A model generated the notes under the pieces. That model searched no databases. It saw only the letters and a program-made list of their open reading frames with translations, and was not told where the DNA came from. A program made the position numbers and the translations under genes. From positions 1 to 64,000 of the forward strand of contig NZ_JAMJPJ010000006.1 of assembly GCF_023555005.1 (NCBI RefSeq): DNA of 64,000 nucleotides. Reading direction: 5' to 3'. The stretch comes from Halomonas llamarensis. GTDB taxonomy: Bacteria; Pseudomonadota; Gammaproteobacteria; Pseudomonadales; Halomonadaceae. This document shows, in pieces, positions 1 through 10,063 of this stretch (its first letter is position 1; each line of letters begins with the position of its first letter).

Positions 1-1
1 C

Positions 2-109
2 GCGCATCTGCTGGAGCGCTTTTCTTTCTACTTGGGTCTGGACTTCAATTGCATAAAATCCCGACCCGACTTTGACGAGATGTGCCACTACGGTGCTATC
101 GCGTCATGA
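2..109 (+). CDS. C-terminal end of an unrecognised protein (cut by window edge)
   Basis: The reading frame starting at base 2 is open from the window edge to a TGA at 107-109 and encodes 35 residues ending in ...MCHYGAIAS. Third codon positions are mostly G or C, as in the real genes nearby, while the other two frames have poor third-position composition or close early. I therefore take it as the tail of an upstream gene on the same strand. Its stop lies inside the 5' end of the next gene, which suggests a translationally coupled pair. I do not recognise the family from so short a tail. Confidence 0.45.
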   Translation, partial: AHLLERFSFYLGLDFNCIKSRPDFDEMCHYGAIAS

Positions 110-803
110 AACTGTCCGAACCATTGTATTTAAAGAGTTGTTGTTATTGCATGCGGTTATATTTATTTTGCTGCCTGTTTCAGCATCGGCGTCAGACTCC
201 GCGTATATCAGTCATTCTCATCTGCGTGGGTCTATTGGCATCACAAGCTGGAAATCGTTGCGCGATTCGGGAGTCGTCAAACAGGATCTTGATGCGTCAT
301 GTGGTGCGGCATCGGTGGCAACAATTCTTAATGAACACTACGGCCAATCAATTACCGAGAAAGAGGTGTTAGATGCCATGGGTGTTTTGGATGAGGAAAA
401 TGAAGATGGAATGGCCTCTTTTGATGATCTCGCCAATGCCCTGACGGAGTTTGGTTTTCGAGGCGTTGGGTATGCGGCCTCATTCAACCAGCTTACCCAG
501 TTAAAAATTCCCACTATTGTCTATACAAAGCATCGCAAGAATGATCATTTTTCCGTCTTGCGTGGGATTGATGATGATACGGTTTGGCTGGCAGATCCTT
601 CGCTGGGTAACCGCACCTATAGCAAATACCAGTTTCTGGATATGTGGGAAACTCGCGACGACTCGGTATTGAAAGGCAAGATTCTGGCGATTGTGCCTCT
701 GATTGAAGAAACGCAGAGCGCAGAAGACTTCTTTACCACCCACCCACGTCGTCAAACGGCTCAGGCGGTAAAGCAGCAGGCTTTTCGGGCTCATAGCCCT
801 TGA
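72..803 (+). CDS. Secreted C39-family (papain-like) peptidase domain protein
   Basis: A protein of up to 243 residues with a hydrophobic signal segment (about residues 22-40, ending ASASA) and a C39 peptidase-like fold. The catalytic elements are visible: Cys about 77 in DASCGAAS, His about 159 in DHFSVLRG and Asp about 175 in LADPSLGN. C39 domains usually cleave double-glycine leaders in bacteriocin exporters. This one has no ABC or membrane domain, so it belongs with the free-standing periplasmic members, such as the FapD-like proteins of amyloid secretion operons. No other fap gene is visible, so that link is only a suggestion. The start is uncertain: there is no in-frame ATG. TTG at 72 and GTG at 93 are the candidates, and both overlap the upstream gene, which fits translational coupling. 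Confidence 0.72.
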   Translation: MTRCATTVLSRHETVRTIVFKELLLLHAVIFILLPVSASASDSAYISHSHLRGSIGITSWKSLRDSGVVKQDLDASCGAASVATILNEHYGQSITEKEVLDAMGVLDEENEDGMASFDDLANALTEFGFRGVGYAASFNQLTQLKIPTIVYTKHRKNDHFSVLRGIDDDTVWLADPSLGNRTYSKYQFLDMWETRDDSVLKGKILAIVPLIEETQSAEDFFTTHPRRQTAQAVKQQAFRAHSP

Positions 804-866
804 AAGACCTGCGCTTTTTTAGATAGCCGCCCTGGGTGGTTTGCAGCTACCCACGCCATTGATGGA

Positions 867-1730
867 TCAACCACCCGCTTTCTTGATAGGGAAGCGGGTG
901 TCGCGCAAGCTATCTTTGATTTTTTTTAGGTGCGGCAAAAAGTCTTCACCGCGGCGCAGGGTAACACCGGTGGCTAGGGCGTCGATCAGCGTGAGCTGAA
1001 TCATTCGCGAGGTCATCGGCATGTAGTGGTCGGTGTCCTCGGGGGTGGCGACGTCTAGCGTAGCGGTGCATTCAAACGCCAGCGGTGAGCTGGGCGCGGT
1101 GATCCCCAATACCACTGCGCCCGATTCGCGCGCTAGGCGAGCGATATCAACCAGCTCCCGAGTGCGCCCGGTGTAGGAAATAACGACGACCACATCGCCA
1201 GTGTGGCAGGCGGCGGCGACCATACGCTGCATGAGCACGTCGATGTACACCATTACCGGTAAGTTGAAGCGGAAAAACTTGTGTTGGGCGTCTTGGGCCA
1301 CCGCGCCCGAGGCACCTAGGCCAAAAAAATGGATCTGCTTGGCTTGAATGAGGTAATCGACCATTCGCTCAACGGCGTCGGCATCCACCGCTCGGCGCGC
1401 GTCATCAAGTGCGGCGATAGTGGCACCGAAAATCTTCTGTGTGTACTGGCTAGCGTCATCATTTGGCTCGACGGCACGGGTGACGTACGGCGTGCCACCG
1501 GCGAGGCTTTGCGCCAATTTGATTTTGAAATCGGGAAAGCCTTTAGCACTGAAGCTGCGGCAAAAACGGTTAACGGTGGGCTCACTGACACTGGCGGCTT
1601 GTGCGAGGCTGGCGATGCTCAAGCTGGTGGCGGCGCCGGGGTCAGCCAAAATGACGTTGGCGACCTTACGTTCCGAGCGGTTGAGCTCTTCCAAACGTTG
1701 GCGTAAGCGGTCAAGCAGGTCATGGGCCAT
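867..1730 (-). CDS. hexR: HexR, RpiR/MurR-family sugar-phosphate regulator
   Basis: A 287-residue protein, the usual length for HexR. It has an N-terminal RpiR-type helix-turn-helix (about residues 1-80, with [15 protein letters not shown] as recognition region) and a SIS sugar-phosphate domain (about 125-255, with [14 protein letters not shown] and [14 protein letters not shown]). HexR family members repress central carbon genes such as zwf, edd and gap and are released by KDPG. None of those targets is adjacent here. I start it at the ATG at 1730 because a GGAG sits just upstream and homologues begin MxxxLLxRL; a longer reading to 1808 would run into the preceding gene. It lies 16 bases downstream of the large sensor gene on the same strand, so the two are probably co-transcribed. 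Confidence 0.9.
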   Translation of the reverse strand: MAHDLLDRLRQRLEELNRSERKVANVILADPGAATSLSIASLAQAASVSEPTVNRFCRSFSAKGFPDFKIKLAQSLAGGTPYVTRAVEPNDDASQYTQKIFGATIAALDDARRAVDADAVERMVDYLIQAKQIHFFGLGASGAVAQDAQHKFFRFNLPVMVYIDVLMQRMVAAACHTGDVVVVISYTGRTRELVDIARLARESGAVVLGITAPSSPLAFECTATLDVATPEDTDHYMPMTSRMIQLTLIDALATGVTLRRGEDFLPHLKKIKDSLRDTRFPIKKAGG

Positions 1731-1746
1731 TACGTATCTCCGTGGG

Positions 1747-4700
1747 TCAAGGGGTCGTGAGCTGGGGGGTTGGTATCGTGGGTGCCCAATGAGCACACCA
1801 ATGAGCAAAGTCGGTCGCCGAGAGTGGGCGAGAGTAAAAATACCCCTGCGCCATTTCGCAGCCTATCGAGCGTAAATACGCCGCCTGTGCCGCGGTTTCG
1901 ATGCCTTCTGCCACGACATCGCAGCCAACGCCGTGGGCGAGCTGGGTAATGGTGCGGGTGAGTTCGCGATCGGTGTCGCTCTCCTCTAGGTCCATCACGA
2001 AGGCGCGGTCAATCTTGAGCGTGGAGATAGGGAGCGTTTTTAGGTAAGCAAGCGAGGAGTGTCCCGTGCCGAAATCGTCAATCGCCACGCTAATGCCGGC
2101 CTCAATCAGCTGAGCGAGCTGATGACGGGCGTTAGCGATGTCGCGCATCAACCCGGATTCGGTCACTTCAATGCTGATCAAACGGTGCGGCACACGGTGT
2201 TCGGCCATGCGTGTAAGCAGCATTTGAGCAAAGTAGGGGCGCGCAAGCTGTCGAGTCGCGACGTTCACGGCGATATGAAACTCGTCGCTTACCCAGGGAC
2301 TATGCCGCCAGGCGGCGGCTTGGAGGATGGATTGCTCAAGCACCCACTCGCCAATGGCGAGAATATCACCGCTGGCCTCGGCCAAGGGAATAAAAAGCCC
2401 CGGTGAAAGGTGGCCCATCTCCGGCTGTTTCCAGCGCAGTAGCGCTTCGGCGCCAGTAATGCGTAGCTCGTTTAACGAGAGTTTGGGTTGAAATACCAGC
2501 GACATTTCGCCCCGCTCGGTGGCGCCGCGTAGGGCGTTTTGTACCTTTAAGCGGTGGCGCTGCTGCGCTTCTAGGCTTTCGGAATAACGCTGTACGCGTA
2601 GGCCTCCTTCGCTATGCGGTAACGAAATCGTGGCCATGTGAACCAAGCGTTCGCCTGCAAAATAGCTTTTTGCCCAGCTAATACCGATGCGCGCATTGAT
2701 ATTGAGCAGCAAGTCATCTAGCTTTTGATCGTGATCGAAGCAGGCTAATAGGCGTGTGGCCAGGGTATTTAAAGTGTCTGGATCATTCTCGGGAGAAAGC
2801 AGCAGTAGCTCGCTACCGCCCCAGATGCCTAAGGTGTGTGTGTCGTCAAGCTGAGTTAAAAGCGTTTGGCCGAGCTGGCGCAGTAGCTTTTCAGCGACGC
2901 TATAGCCGTGGAGGCGAACCACATCGTCTAACCCATCGAGGGCGATAAACAAAAGTCCGGCACCGCTGCCACCCATGGAAGCTTCGCGTAGCGCTTGGGT
3001 GAGGCCCCGGCGGCTGGGCAGTTGTGTGATGGGGTCGGTGCGCGATTGGCGGTCGAGTTCGCGAGTGCGTTTTTCTACTATGCGTTCGAGCGTTTCCGCT
3101 TGTTGGTCGCGCACGTGGTAGCGGTGCTCTATCGTGAGTGTGTTGCGAATGCGCTGCAGCACTTCATCGTGCTTAAACGGTTTGGTGAGAAAATCGCGCA
3201 CGCCCATGTCGAGCGCGCGATGGCGGGTTTCGTCATCGATGTGTGCCGTGAGTACGATGATCGGCGGGGTCTGCTCCGCGAAGTGTTCGCGTAACTGCTC
3301 CATTAAGGCATAGCCGTCGAGGTGCGGCATGCGGATATCCAAAAGGAGTAAGTCCGGCAGCTGCTCCTGGCAATAATCCAGCACTCGGCGTGGGTCGCTG
3401 ATGCCGTGAACGCGGCCAAAACCGTGTTCATCGAGCAGTTCAAGCATTAGCTCGACGTTGATCGGGTTGTCGTCGACCACCAAGAGGTGTTTGTTGGCTA
3501 CGTTCATTGGGCGGCTCCCTCGCGGCTGGGTGTGTCGCTCCAGCGTACTAAGCAGTTTATCAATTTCCAGGGGCTTCGTAAGATAGTCATCAAAGCCCGT
3601 CGCTAGACCGTTTTTAATATCGCTGGGCATGGCGTTGGCCGAAAGCGCGATGACCGGCAGGTGCTTGAGCCGCAAGTCGCTGCGAATGGCCTCTAACGCT
3701 TGGTAGCCATTCATGCCGGGAAGGTGAATATCCATTAGCACTATGTTGGGCAGACGGCTGCGCATGATATCTAAGCCAATTTCGGCGCTGGGCGCGATGT
3801 GAAGGGCAACATTATCGACGTCGTCAATAATGTCTTCCATCAGCCGCTGATTGGCCGGGTTGTCTTCGATGTATAGCAGTGCGTGTTGTTTGGGCGGTGC
3901 GCTTGGGTCGGACGTATGCTCAGCATGAGGGTGCTTGGGCGCCGTACTTTTGTCACGGATGGTCGGGAGGGTGAACCAGAACGTGGCGCCTTGGTTGGGC
4001 GAGTTTTCCACGTCGACTTCTCCGCCCATGCGCTCCACTAATTCGCGGGTGATGGCAAGCCCGATGCCGGTGCCTTCGATGGTACCGTTTTCGGCGTCGA
4101 GCCGATTAAACGGCTCAAAAAGCTCGTGTTGCCGCGCCAAGTCAACGCCGGGGCCGGTATCCGTGATGTCAAAGCGCAGCATATTGCCCTGCGCTTGTGC
4201 GCTGATTTCAACGTGCCCGTTGGCGCGGTTGTATTTAATGGCGTTAGAGATCAGGTTCAGCAGTACCTGTTTAGTGCGGGTGTAATCGGCGGATACGCGC
4301 CACTCACTGGGCACATGGCAGCGCCCAAGTGTGATGCCAGCCGCATCGGCATTCGCTTCTAGTGTATCGTATGCATCTTGAACCACGCTTTGCACATGAA
4401 TAGGCTCAATCGAAAGCGGTAATTTTCCTGCCTCGATTTTGGCTAAATCCAGGACGTCGTTAATCAGGCTCAGCAAGTGCTGACCGCTTTTTTCAATTTG
4501 ATTGACCTGACGTCGCTGCTTGTCGTTGAGGGGATGACGTTTGCCGCTGGCGAGAATTTGCGCAAACCCTAAAATGGCGTTGAGCGGGGTGCGTAATTCA
4601 TGGCTCATGGAGGACAAAAATTCGCTTTTGGCGCGGTTGGCCTTTTCGGCTTGGTCGCGTGCTTGCGCAAGCTCGCCCATGACGTGTTCGCGTTCGGCCA

Positions 4701-6114
4701 TCTGGCGGTAAAGGTTGATCAGTAGTGCGCAGGTGTCGGTGAACGGCTGCAGCCAGTCGAGCAACTCTTGGTCGAGCGCCTGCTGGCTATTGGCAATGGC
4801 GAACATGCCGATCAGCCTACCCGAGCTAAAAATAGGAACGCCGAGGTAATTATTGATCGGGGGATGCCCAGTAGGGAAGCCGCCACGCAGCGGGTGATGG
4901 TAAAGGTCTTCGGTCATGATGACTTCACCGTGCGCAAAGACGCGGCCGAGCAGTGTGTCAGGGTTGGTGAGCATCATATCGCCCCGGCGCAGTTGCTCCA
5001 TTAATTTGCGTGACTTTTCACTCCAAGACAGGTCGGTAATGGCATGTATCTTTAAAATACTGTTGCTATCGGTGGGCAGTACTTCCCCAATCAGCGCGTA
5101 GTCGCTGTCGGTAAGATCACGCAACGCTTCCATTAAAAAAGCCCAAAGCCGCTCACCTGACATCAGCGCTTGATAATCGGTAATGCCTTGGTGGAGCACC
5201 TTGAGCAGGCTTTGTTCTTTATGTATGCGCTGATGGGTGGCATAAATGTCGCTTAAATCGGTGAGTACGCCAAGAAACTCATCCACCTTGCCGTGCTCAT
5301 CATGGATGGCGTTAATGGCTAAATGCACAGGAACGCGATGACCATCTTGGTGCCGCGCTTCTACTTCGCGGCCTCTTCCGATCACGTTAGGGCGCCCACC
5401 GGCAAGGTAGCGGTTAATGTAGGTATCGTGGTCTTTTGCGATTTCAGGCGGCGTGAGTATCGCGACGTTTTGGCCGATCAGCTGCTCTTTGGTGTAGCCC
5501 AAAAGATCCATGATGGCGGTGTTAACCGCGATAATGGTGCCAGCGCGGTCAATGCGCACTTTGGAGACGGCACTGGAATAAAAAAGTGTTTCATAGCGTT
5601 TAGCCGTGAAGGCAAGGTCGGCGCTGATTTTTTGCTGGCGCAATAGCTCTTCCACCTGGCCCGCCAAGCGCTCAAGCCGGTGGAAGTCACGCGTGGAGAA
5701 CTCTCGCGGCTGGCTGTCTATCAAGCAAAGTGTTCCTACTGGCAGGCCGTCGGTGGGGCGCAGTGGGATGCCAGCATAAAAACGGATATGAGGTGATGAC
5801 TCAACCAGCGGGTTATCCGCAAAGCGCGCGTCTTTTAAAACGTCGTGAATCACCAACGGCTTGTTATCCGCCACGGCGTGAGCGCAAAACGATATGTCGC
5901 GCGGTGTCTCTTGAACATCGAAGCCGAGGTGCGATTTAAACCACTGCCGGTTTTCATCCACCAGCGACACGAGTGCGATGGGCATGTTAAACACATCACG
6001 GGCAAGTTCAGCCAGGCGTTCAAACGCCTGCTCTGCGGGAGTGTCGAGCACGCGAAGATCGCGCAGTGCCTGGAGTCGCTGGGCTTCATTATGGGGTATG
6101 TCGGGCACTTGCAT
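1747..6114 (-). CDS. Hybrid histidine kinase fused to degenerate GGDEF and intact EAL domains
   Basis: A very large (1455-residue) soluble signalling protein with no membrane segments. Domain order by eye: GAF (about 20-155), PAS (165-295), GAF (305-470), HisKA with phospho-acceptor His505 in SHELRTPLN, HATPase (605-715, N box [13 protein letters not shown] boxes DTGPGVD and GTGIGLAI), receiver 1 (Asp795 in LMDIHLPG), receiver 2 (Asp926 in LLDIRMPH), GGDEF-like (1020-1175) and EAL (1185-1440). The GGDEF signature reads GGSEL at about 1099, so cyclase activity is unlikely. The EAL domain keeps EALLRW (Glu1223), DDFGTGHSS and VAEGIET, so c-di-GMP hydrolysis is plausible. A GGAGG precedes the ATG. 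It lies 16 bases upstream of hexR and 46 downstream of the aldehyde dehydrogenase gene. The ligand sensed by the GAF/PAS domains is unknown. Confidence 0.9.
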   Translation of the reverse strand: MQVPDIPHNEAQRLQALRDLRVLDTPAEQAFERLAELARDVFNMPIALVSLVDENRQWFKSHLGFDVQETPRDISFCAHAVADNKPLVIHDVLKDARFADNPLVESSPHIRFYAGIPLRPTDGLPVGTLCLIDSQPREFSTRDFHRLERLAGQVEELLRQQKISADLAFTAKRYETLFYSSAVSKVRIDRAGTIIAVNTAIMDLLGYTKEQLIGQNVAILTPPEIAKDHDTYINRYLAGGRPNVIGRGREVEARHQDGHRVPVHLAINAIHDEHGKVDEFLGVLTDLSDIYATHQRIHKEQSLLKVLHQGITDYQALMSGERLWAFLMEALRDLTDSDYALIGEVLPTDSNSILKIHAITDLSWSEKSRKLMEQLRRGDMMLTNPDTLLGRVFAHGEVIMTEDLYHHPLRGGFPTGHPPINNYLGVPIFSSGRLIGMFAIANSQQALDQELLDWLQPFTDTCALLINLYRQMAEREHVMGELAQARDQAEKANRAKSEFLSSMSHELRTPLNAILGFAQILASGKRHPLNDKQRRQVNQIEKSGQHLLSLINDVLDLAKIEAGKLPLSIEPIHVQSVVQDAYDTLEANADAAGITLGRCHVPSEWRVSADYTRTKQVLLNLISNAIKYNRANGHVEISAQAQGNMLRFDITDTGPGVDLARQHELFEPFNRLDAENGTIEGTGIGLAITRELVERMGGEVDVENSPNQGATFWFTLPTIRDKSTAPKHPHAEHTSDPSAPPKQHALLYIEDNPANQRLMEDIIDDVDNVALHIAPSAEIGLDIMRSRLPNIVLMDIHLPGMNGYQALEAIRSDLRLKHLPVIALSANAMPSDIKNGLATGFDDYLTKPLEIDKLLSTLERHTQPRGSRPMNVANKHLLVVDDNPINVELMLELLDEHGFGRVHGISDPRRVLDYCQEQLPDLLLLDIRMPHLDGYALMEQLREHFAEQTPPIIVLTAHIDDETRHRALDMGVRDFLTKPFKHDEVLQRIRNTLTIEHRYHVRDQQAETLERIVEKRTRELDRQSRTDPITQLPSRRGLTQALREASMGGSGAGLLFIALDGLDDVVRLHGYSVAEKLLRQLGQTLLTQLDDTHTLGIWGGSELLLLSPENDPDTLNTLATRLLACFDHDQKLDDLLLNINARIGISWAKSYFAGERLVHMATISLPHSEGGLRVQRYSESLEAQQRHRLKVQNALRGATERGEMSLVFQPKLSLNELRITGAEALLRWKQPEMGHLSPGLFIPLAEASGDILAIGEWVLEQSILQAAAWRHSPWVSDEFHIAVNVATRQLARPYFAQMLLTRMAEHRVPHRLISIEVTESGLMRDIANARHQLAQLIEAGISVAIDDFGTGHSSLAYLKTLPISTLKIDRAFVMDLEESDTDRELTRTITQLAHGVGCDVVAEGIETAAQAAYLRSIGCEMAQGYFYSRPLSATDFAHWCAHWAPTIPTPQLTTP

Positions 6115-6160
6115 AAGCCCTCCGTCGCAAAAGTCAGGCAGTGGCTGCGCGTATCAAGGC

Positions 6161-7525
6161 TCAGTAGCCAAGCAGTTTGAGTAGCCAGCGCCGGTAAGGG
6201 GGACGAATGAGTGCGATAGGCGTGCGTTTGGCCTGATAAAACACACCGCGCCGGTGGCTGAAGCGCTCAAAACCATGGCGGCCGTGATAAGCGCCATTGC
6301 CGCTATCGCCAACGCCGCCAAATGGCAGGCCGGGTACGGCATGATGCAAAAGCGTTTCGTTAAACACCAGCGCGCCGGAGCGCGTTTCATTCATTAGGCG
6401 ACGCTGCAACGCAGCGTCGCGGGTAAAAGCGTAAAGCACGAGCGGATGCGGTCGCGCGGTAATATAACCAATAGCGGCGTCGATGTCTTTCACACTTATG
6501 ATCGGTAACGCGCGGCCAAAAATCTCTTCTTGCATCAGCGCAAGGTCTTGGTTGGGGTCAACGACCAGCGCCGGGGCGTATTCGCCCGGGTCAATCACAC
6601 GGCAACCGTGGTTGTGGGCTTCTTTGAGTAGTTCGGTACTACGAGCCGCATGACGCGCATTGATGGGTGTCGTAACGTCGCGCGCATCCGGGCGCTGCTT
6701 GGCGACGGTATCGCTTAGCGCGTGGATCAACGCGTCCAGGTGACGACCTTCGACCAGCACATAATCGGGTGCGATACAGGTTTGTCCGCCGTTGAAGCCT
6801 TTGCCGAAAATGATCGCCTCGGCAGCAGCATTAAGGTCGGCATCATCGGCAACGATAACCGGCGATTTCCCGCCAAGCTCAAGCGTGGTGGGCGTTAAGT
6901 TTGCGGCTGCGGCCTTGGCGACGTCCCGCCCAACGGCGGTGGAGCCGGTAAACAGTAAGTGATCAAACGCCAACGCACTGAAAGCTTGGGCAATCTCGGC
7001 GTTGCCTTGAACCACGTAAAACTCGTCCGGGTCGAAGTAGCGTGACACAAGCTCAGCGAGAAGCGCACTGGTCGCCGGGGTGTGCTCACTGGGTTTGAGC
7101 ATCACGCGGTTGCCCGCGGCGATGGCGTCGATGGCGGGCATCAGCGCTAGGCTCCAGGGGTAGTTCCACGGCGAAAGAATGCCCACCACGCCTAGCGGCT
7201 GCGGGGTGATGCGCGCCCGCGCCGGGAGCAGTCGCCACGAAACGCTCGCCCGGCGTGGGCGCATCCAGCCTCTAAGCTTACGTCGCGCATAACGGGCTGC
7301 ATGAATCACCGCGCTGGTTTCCGCCAGGCGGATTTCGCTCTCGCTACGCTGGCCAAAGTCTTGGACAATCGCATCGATAATCTCGCTCTGGTGGCGCTTT
7401 GTCATGCGCGCTAAGCGCATAAGTCGGTCACGACGTGTGGCAAGGTTTGGGAACGGCGCCTGATCGGCGGCCTGTCGCTGAGTGTCAAAACCGTGTTGAA
7501 GTTGGCGCTGAAGGTCGTGCGGCAT
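6161..7525 (-). CDS. calB: Coniferyl-aldehyde-dehydrogenase-type NAD(P)-dependent aldehyde dehydrogenase
   Basis: A 454-residue ALDH of the class 3-like branch that includes coniferyl aldehyde dehydrogenase CalB. It oxidises aldehydes to acids with NAD(P). Key elements are present: GILSPWNYPW (cofactor region), FTGSTAVGR, the general base Glu in TLELGGKSP, and the nucleophile Cys in GGQTCIAPDYVL. The C-terminal basic, hydrophobic stretch (RPPYRRWLLKLLGY) resembles the tail of membrane-associated fatty-aldehyde dehydrogenases. A GGAG lies nine bases before the ATG. The physiological substrate cannot be read from sequence; medium-chain or aromatic aldehydes are both possible. It is divergent from the DUF482 gene across a 90-base intergenic region. 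Confidence 0.85.
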   Translation of the reverse strand: MPHDLQRQLQHGFDTQRQAADQAPFPNLATRRDRLMRLARMTKRHQSEIIDAIVQDFGQRSESEIRLAETSAVIHAARYARRKLRGWMRPRRASVSWRLLPARARITPQPLGVVGILSPWNYPWSLALMPAIDAIAAGNRVMLKPSEHTPATSALLAELVSRYFDPDEFYVVQGNAEIAQAFSALAFDHLLFTGSTAVGRDVAKAAAANLTPTTLELGGKSPVIVADDADLNAAAEAIIFGKGFNGGQTCIAPDYVLVEGRHLDALIHALSDTVAKQRPDARDVTTPINARHAARSTELLKEAHNHGCRVIDPGEYAPALVVDPNQDLALMQEEIFGRALPIISVKDIDAAIGYITARPHPLVLYAFTRDAALQRRLMNETRSGALVFNETLLHHAVPGLPFGGVGDSGNGAYHGRHGFERFSHRRGVFYQAKRTPIALIRPPYRRWLLKLLGY

Positions 7526-7615
7526 CGGTGCGTCTCCAGGTGAATCCCGTCGGGCATTCCGCTAGTGTAGAAGGTTCGCGGCGCTGTTCGTATCTTAGTC
7601 AATCTTGGAGGTGCT

Positions 7616-8815
7616 ATGCCCTCACCGACGCTGTCGTCTGGTTTACCGCCGCTTGTATGCACTATTCTACCTGGGATGGCGTGTGTAACCGCAAGTCAAT
7701 GGGATCGATTGGTCAACCCCGATCAGCCGTTTTTGCGCCATGCATACCTGAATGCGCTGGAAGCGAGCGGCTCGGTGAGTGCGGCAACCGGCTGGGAGCC
7801 TGCGCATTTCGCTGTGTGGCAAGGGCAAAAACTGGTGGGGGCGCTGCCGCTTTATCGCAAGCACCACTCGTATGGCGAATACGTCTTTGATTGGACGTTT
7901 GCCGATGCTTTAGAGCGCGCTGGCGGGCGTTACTACCCGAAAGCATTGAGCGCAATCCCTTATACCCCGGTACCAGGGCCGCGAACGTTGATCGCTCCCG
8001 AAAGCGATGAGGCGGAGGTGCGCCAAGCCCTGGCGCAAGGTTTGTGGCAGCTGTGCGACGACGAAGCGCTTTCAAGTTGGCATCTGTTGTTTAGCGCGTG
8101 CGACGACGTGGCGGCCTGGCAGACACTTTGCCCTGAGCTCATCGCTCGCGAGGGCGTGCAATTTCAATGGCGCGATGGAGAAGGTGATACCCCGCGCTTT
8201 GGCGACTTTGACGGTTTTCTCGCGACGCTGACGGCCAAGCGGCGCAAGATGATTAAACGCGAACGGCGTATCGTGGCCGACCAAGGCATTACCCTGCACC
8301 GCCTGGAAGGCGAGGCCATTACCTCCGAGGCGCTAGCGCACTTCTACCGTTGCTACGCAAATACCTACCACGAGCGCGGTCGGCCGCCGTATCTTAACCG
8401 TGATTTTTTCCAACGCATAAAACGCACCATGCCCGAATCGCTATTGCTGGTGCAGGCGCGCTTGGATGGGCGCCCGGTCGCCGCTGCGCTTTACTTTCGC
8501 GGTACGCAAAGCCTTTATGGACGCTACTGGGGCAGCGAGGTGCTCGCCGATTGTCTGCATTTTGAGGCCTGTTACTACCAGGGAATCGAGTATTGCTTGG
8601 AGCAGGGGCTGACGCTTTTCGACCCCGGCACCCAGGGCGAGCATAAGCTGGTGCGGGGTTTCCACCCGCAGCCGCTTCGCTCGCTGCATTATTTTGCTCA
8701 TCCAGGGCTTGCTGCCGGGGTTGCCCAGTTCTGCGAGGAAGAAGCCCAACACATGGCGGCTTACCGTCACGCCGCAAGCGATGCGCTGCCGTTTCGGCGG
8801 GAGAGTAAGACGTGA
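7616..8815 (+). CDS. DUF482 (GNAT-fold, peptidoglycan-recognition-like) protein
   Basis: A 399-residue soluble protein of the DUF482/PF04339 family, which has a duplicated GNAT-like fold related to FemAB-type aminoacyltransferases. Typical family stretches are visible: the N-terminal DQPFLRHAYLNALE, the KRRKMIKRERR motif in the middle and the C-terminal FDPGTQGEHKLVRGFHP. Members are often annotated as N-acetyltransferases or peptidogalycan biosynthesis proteins, but the substrate is not established. The start ATG is preceded by a strong GGAGG. It is followed at 110 bases by ftsB; whether they share a transcript is unclear. Confidence 0.82.
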   Translation: MPSPTLSSGLPPLVCTILPGMACVTASQWDRLVNPDQPFLRHAYLNALEASGSVSAATGWEPAHFAVWQGQKLVGALPLYRKHHSYGEYVFDWTFADALERAGGRYYPKALSAIPYTPVPGPRTLIAPESDEAEVRQALAQGLWQLCDDEALSSWHLLFSACDDVAAWQTLCPELIAREGVQFQWRDGEGDTPRFGDFDGFLATLTAKRRKMIKRERRIVADQGITLHRLEGEAITSEALAHFYRCYANTYHERGRPPYLNRDFFQRIKRTMPESLLLVQARLDGRPVAAALYFRGTQSLYGRYWGSEVLADCLHFEACYYQGIEYCLEQGLTLFDPGTQGEHKLVRGFHPQPLRSLHYFAHPGLAAGVAQFCEEEAQHMAAYRHAASDALPFRRESKT

Positions 8816-8924
8816 AGGCGCGCGAGTGAATCGCTTGAATAGCGTCGGGCGGCTCGCTGCGCTAGGTGCTTGGTGGCATAATGCGGCGCAGCGTTTTCTC
8901 AACATTTTTTCATCAGGCGGTGCA

Positions 8925-9308
8925 GTGAGTAGCAAAGCGAACGGTGACACGACAAGGGGGTGGCCTTTTCGGAAGTGGCTCGCGCTGGGGCTGTTTCTGC
9001 TGCTGTTATTGCTGCAGTATCAACTCTGGTGGGGAACCGGCGGTTGGTTTGATCTACAGGCGGTGGAAAAACGAGTGGCTACTCAGGAGGCTGCGAATGC
9101 GCCGCTGCGCGACCGCAATGCCCGCCTCGCCGCCGAGGTCACCGACCTCAAGCAGGGGCTGGATGCGATTGAAGAGCGCGCGCGCAGTGATATGGGCATG
9201 GTGCGGGCGGATGAGCAATTTTTCTGGGTGCCGGGCGTGGCGATTGAACCACAGCTGATCGAAATCAATGCCGGTCTCGTCGTGCCCGTGCAGGAGGGCA
9301 GTCAATGA
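8925..9308 (+). CDS. ftsB: FtsB, divisome bitopic membrane protein
   Basis: FtsB forms the FtsQLB complex that activates septal peptidoglycan synthesis. The 127-residue reading has a short charged cytoplasmic segment, one transmembrane helix (about residues 17-33, rich in Leu), a WWGTGGW stretch and a periplasmic coiled coil (LRDRNARLAAEVTDLKQGL). A C-terminal domain contains ERARSDMGMVRADEQFF, the family hallmark. It is somewhat longer than the 103-residue E. coli protein. I use the GTG at 8925 because AGGCGG lies just upstream; the frame stays open further 5' without a better start. The stop overlaps the ispD start (ATGA), as in many gammaproteobacteria. Confidence 0.9.
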   Translation: MSSKANGDTTRGWPFRKWLALGLFLLLLLLQYQLWWGTGGWFDLQAVEKRVATQEAANAPLRDRNARLAAEVTDLKQGLDAIEERARSDMGMVRADEQFFWVPGVAIEPQLIEINAGLVVPVQEGSQ

Positions 9309-10006
9309 GCGCCACCACCTGGCTGATTGTGCCCGCCGCCGGGCAGGGTAAACGCATGGGCGCGGCCCTGCCCAAGCAGTATCTCACGCTTACAGGCGCG
9401 CCGATTCTCGCTATCACCCTGGCGCGCTTGCACGCCGCATTGCCGCACGCGCGCTTGGTGCTGTGTCTGGATGAACAGGATCGCTGGTTTGATCCCGCAT
9501 GGGTACCGTTTACTCGCTGGCAGCGTGTTTCGGGTGGGGCTGAACGGATGGATAGCGTGTTGAATGCGCTGCAAGCGATTGATGCCGCTGGTGATGACGT
9601 GGTGCTGGTCCACGACGTGGCACGCCCCTGCGTGAGTGTAGAAGATTTATGCGCGCTTGAGCAGGCCGCCAAGCAGTACGCTGGCGGGGCACTGCTGGCA
9701 ATGCCGGTGGCAGATACCATGAAGCGTGAAAGCCGTGACGGTACCAGCGCGCGTACCGAGTCCCGCGATGGGCTGTGGCACGCGCTGACCCCGCAAGGGT
9801 TTCGCTATGCGCTGCTTTGCCAAGCGCTCGGCCACGCCCGCAAGCACGAGACGCTGGTCACCGATGAAGCCTCCGCGGTCGAGGCCTTAGGCCATAGGCC
9901 CAAACTGGTAAGTGGTCGGCGTGACAACCTGAAAGTGACGCATCCTGACGATTTGGCGCTGGCGGCGGCGATTTTAGCCGCGCAGCGCGAGCAAAGCCGC
10001 ACGTGA
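9305..10006 (+). CDS. ispD: IspD, MEP cytidylyltransferase
   Basis: Catalyses CTP plus 2-C-methyl-D-erythritol 4-phosphate to CDP-ME, the third step of the MEP isoprenoid pathway. The 233-residue length is standard. The nucleotide-binding loop VPAAGQGKRMGAALPKQYL, the central LVHDVARPCV, the TPQGFRYALL stretch and the C-terminal VSGRRDNLKVTHPDDL are all present. It overlaps ftsB by four bases and lies 57 bases before ispF, so the two MEP genes are probably transcribed together. Confidence 0.96.
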   Translation: MSATTWLIVPAAGQGKRMGAALPKQYLTLTGAPILAITLARLHAALPHARLVLCLDEQDRWFDPAWVPFTRWQRVSGGAERMDSVLNALQAIDAAGDDVVLVHDVARPCVSVEDLCALEQAAKQYAGGALLAMPVADTMKRESRDGTSARTESRDGLWHALTPQGFRYALLCQALGHARKHETLVTDEASAVEALGHRPKLVSGRRDNLKVTHPDDLALAAAILAAQREQSRT

Positions 10007-10063
10007 ATGCGCGGTCTTTGATGCGCTTTTTACTATGTGATCGATAACGAAAAGGAGTGTTGG

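Noticed and set aside
49-60. ATTGCATAAAAT, the same 12 bases as one arm of the kynU palindrome
   Set aside because: It lies inside the coding tail of another gene, has no second arm, and is probably coincidence.
72-803. Bacteriocin or lanthipeptide export locus based on the C39 domain
   Set aside because: No ABC exporter, double-glycine precursor peptide or immunity gene is visible.
1747-1808. Longer hexR overlapping the kinase gene
   Set aside because: The ATG at 1730 has GGAG and matches the family start; the extension lies in the kinase coding sequence.
3935-4285. Open frames opposite the hybrid kinase gene and similar long antisense frames (for example 19652-20080 opposite murU)
   Set aside because: They are shadows of GC-rich genes with recognisable families on the other strand and show no domains of their own.
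8694-8924. N-terminal extension of ftsB by 77 codons
   Set aside because: The frame is open but overlaps the end of the DUF482 gene and adds nothing like the FtsB family; the GTG at 8925 has a ribosome site.
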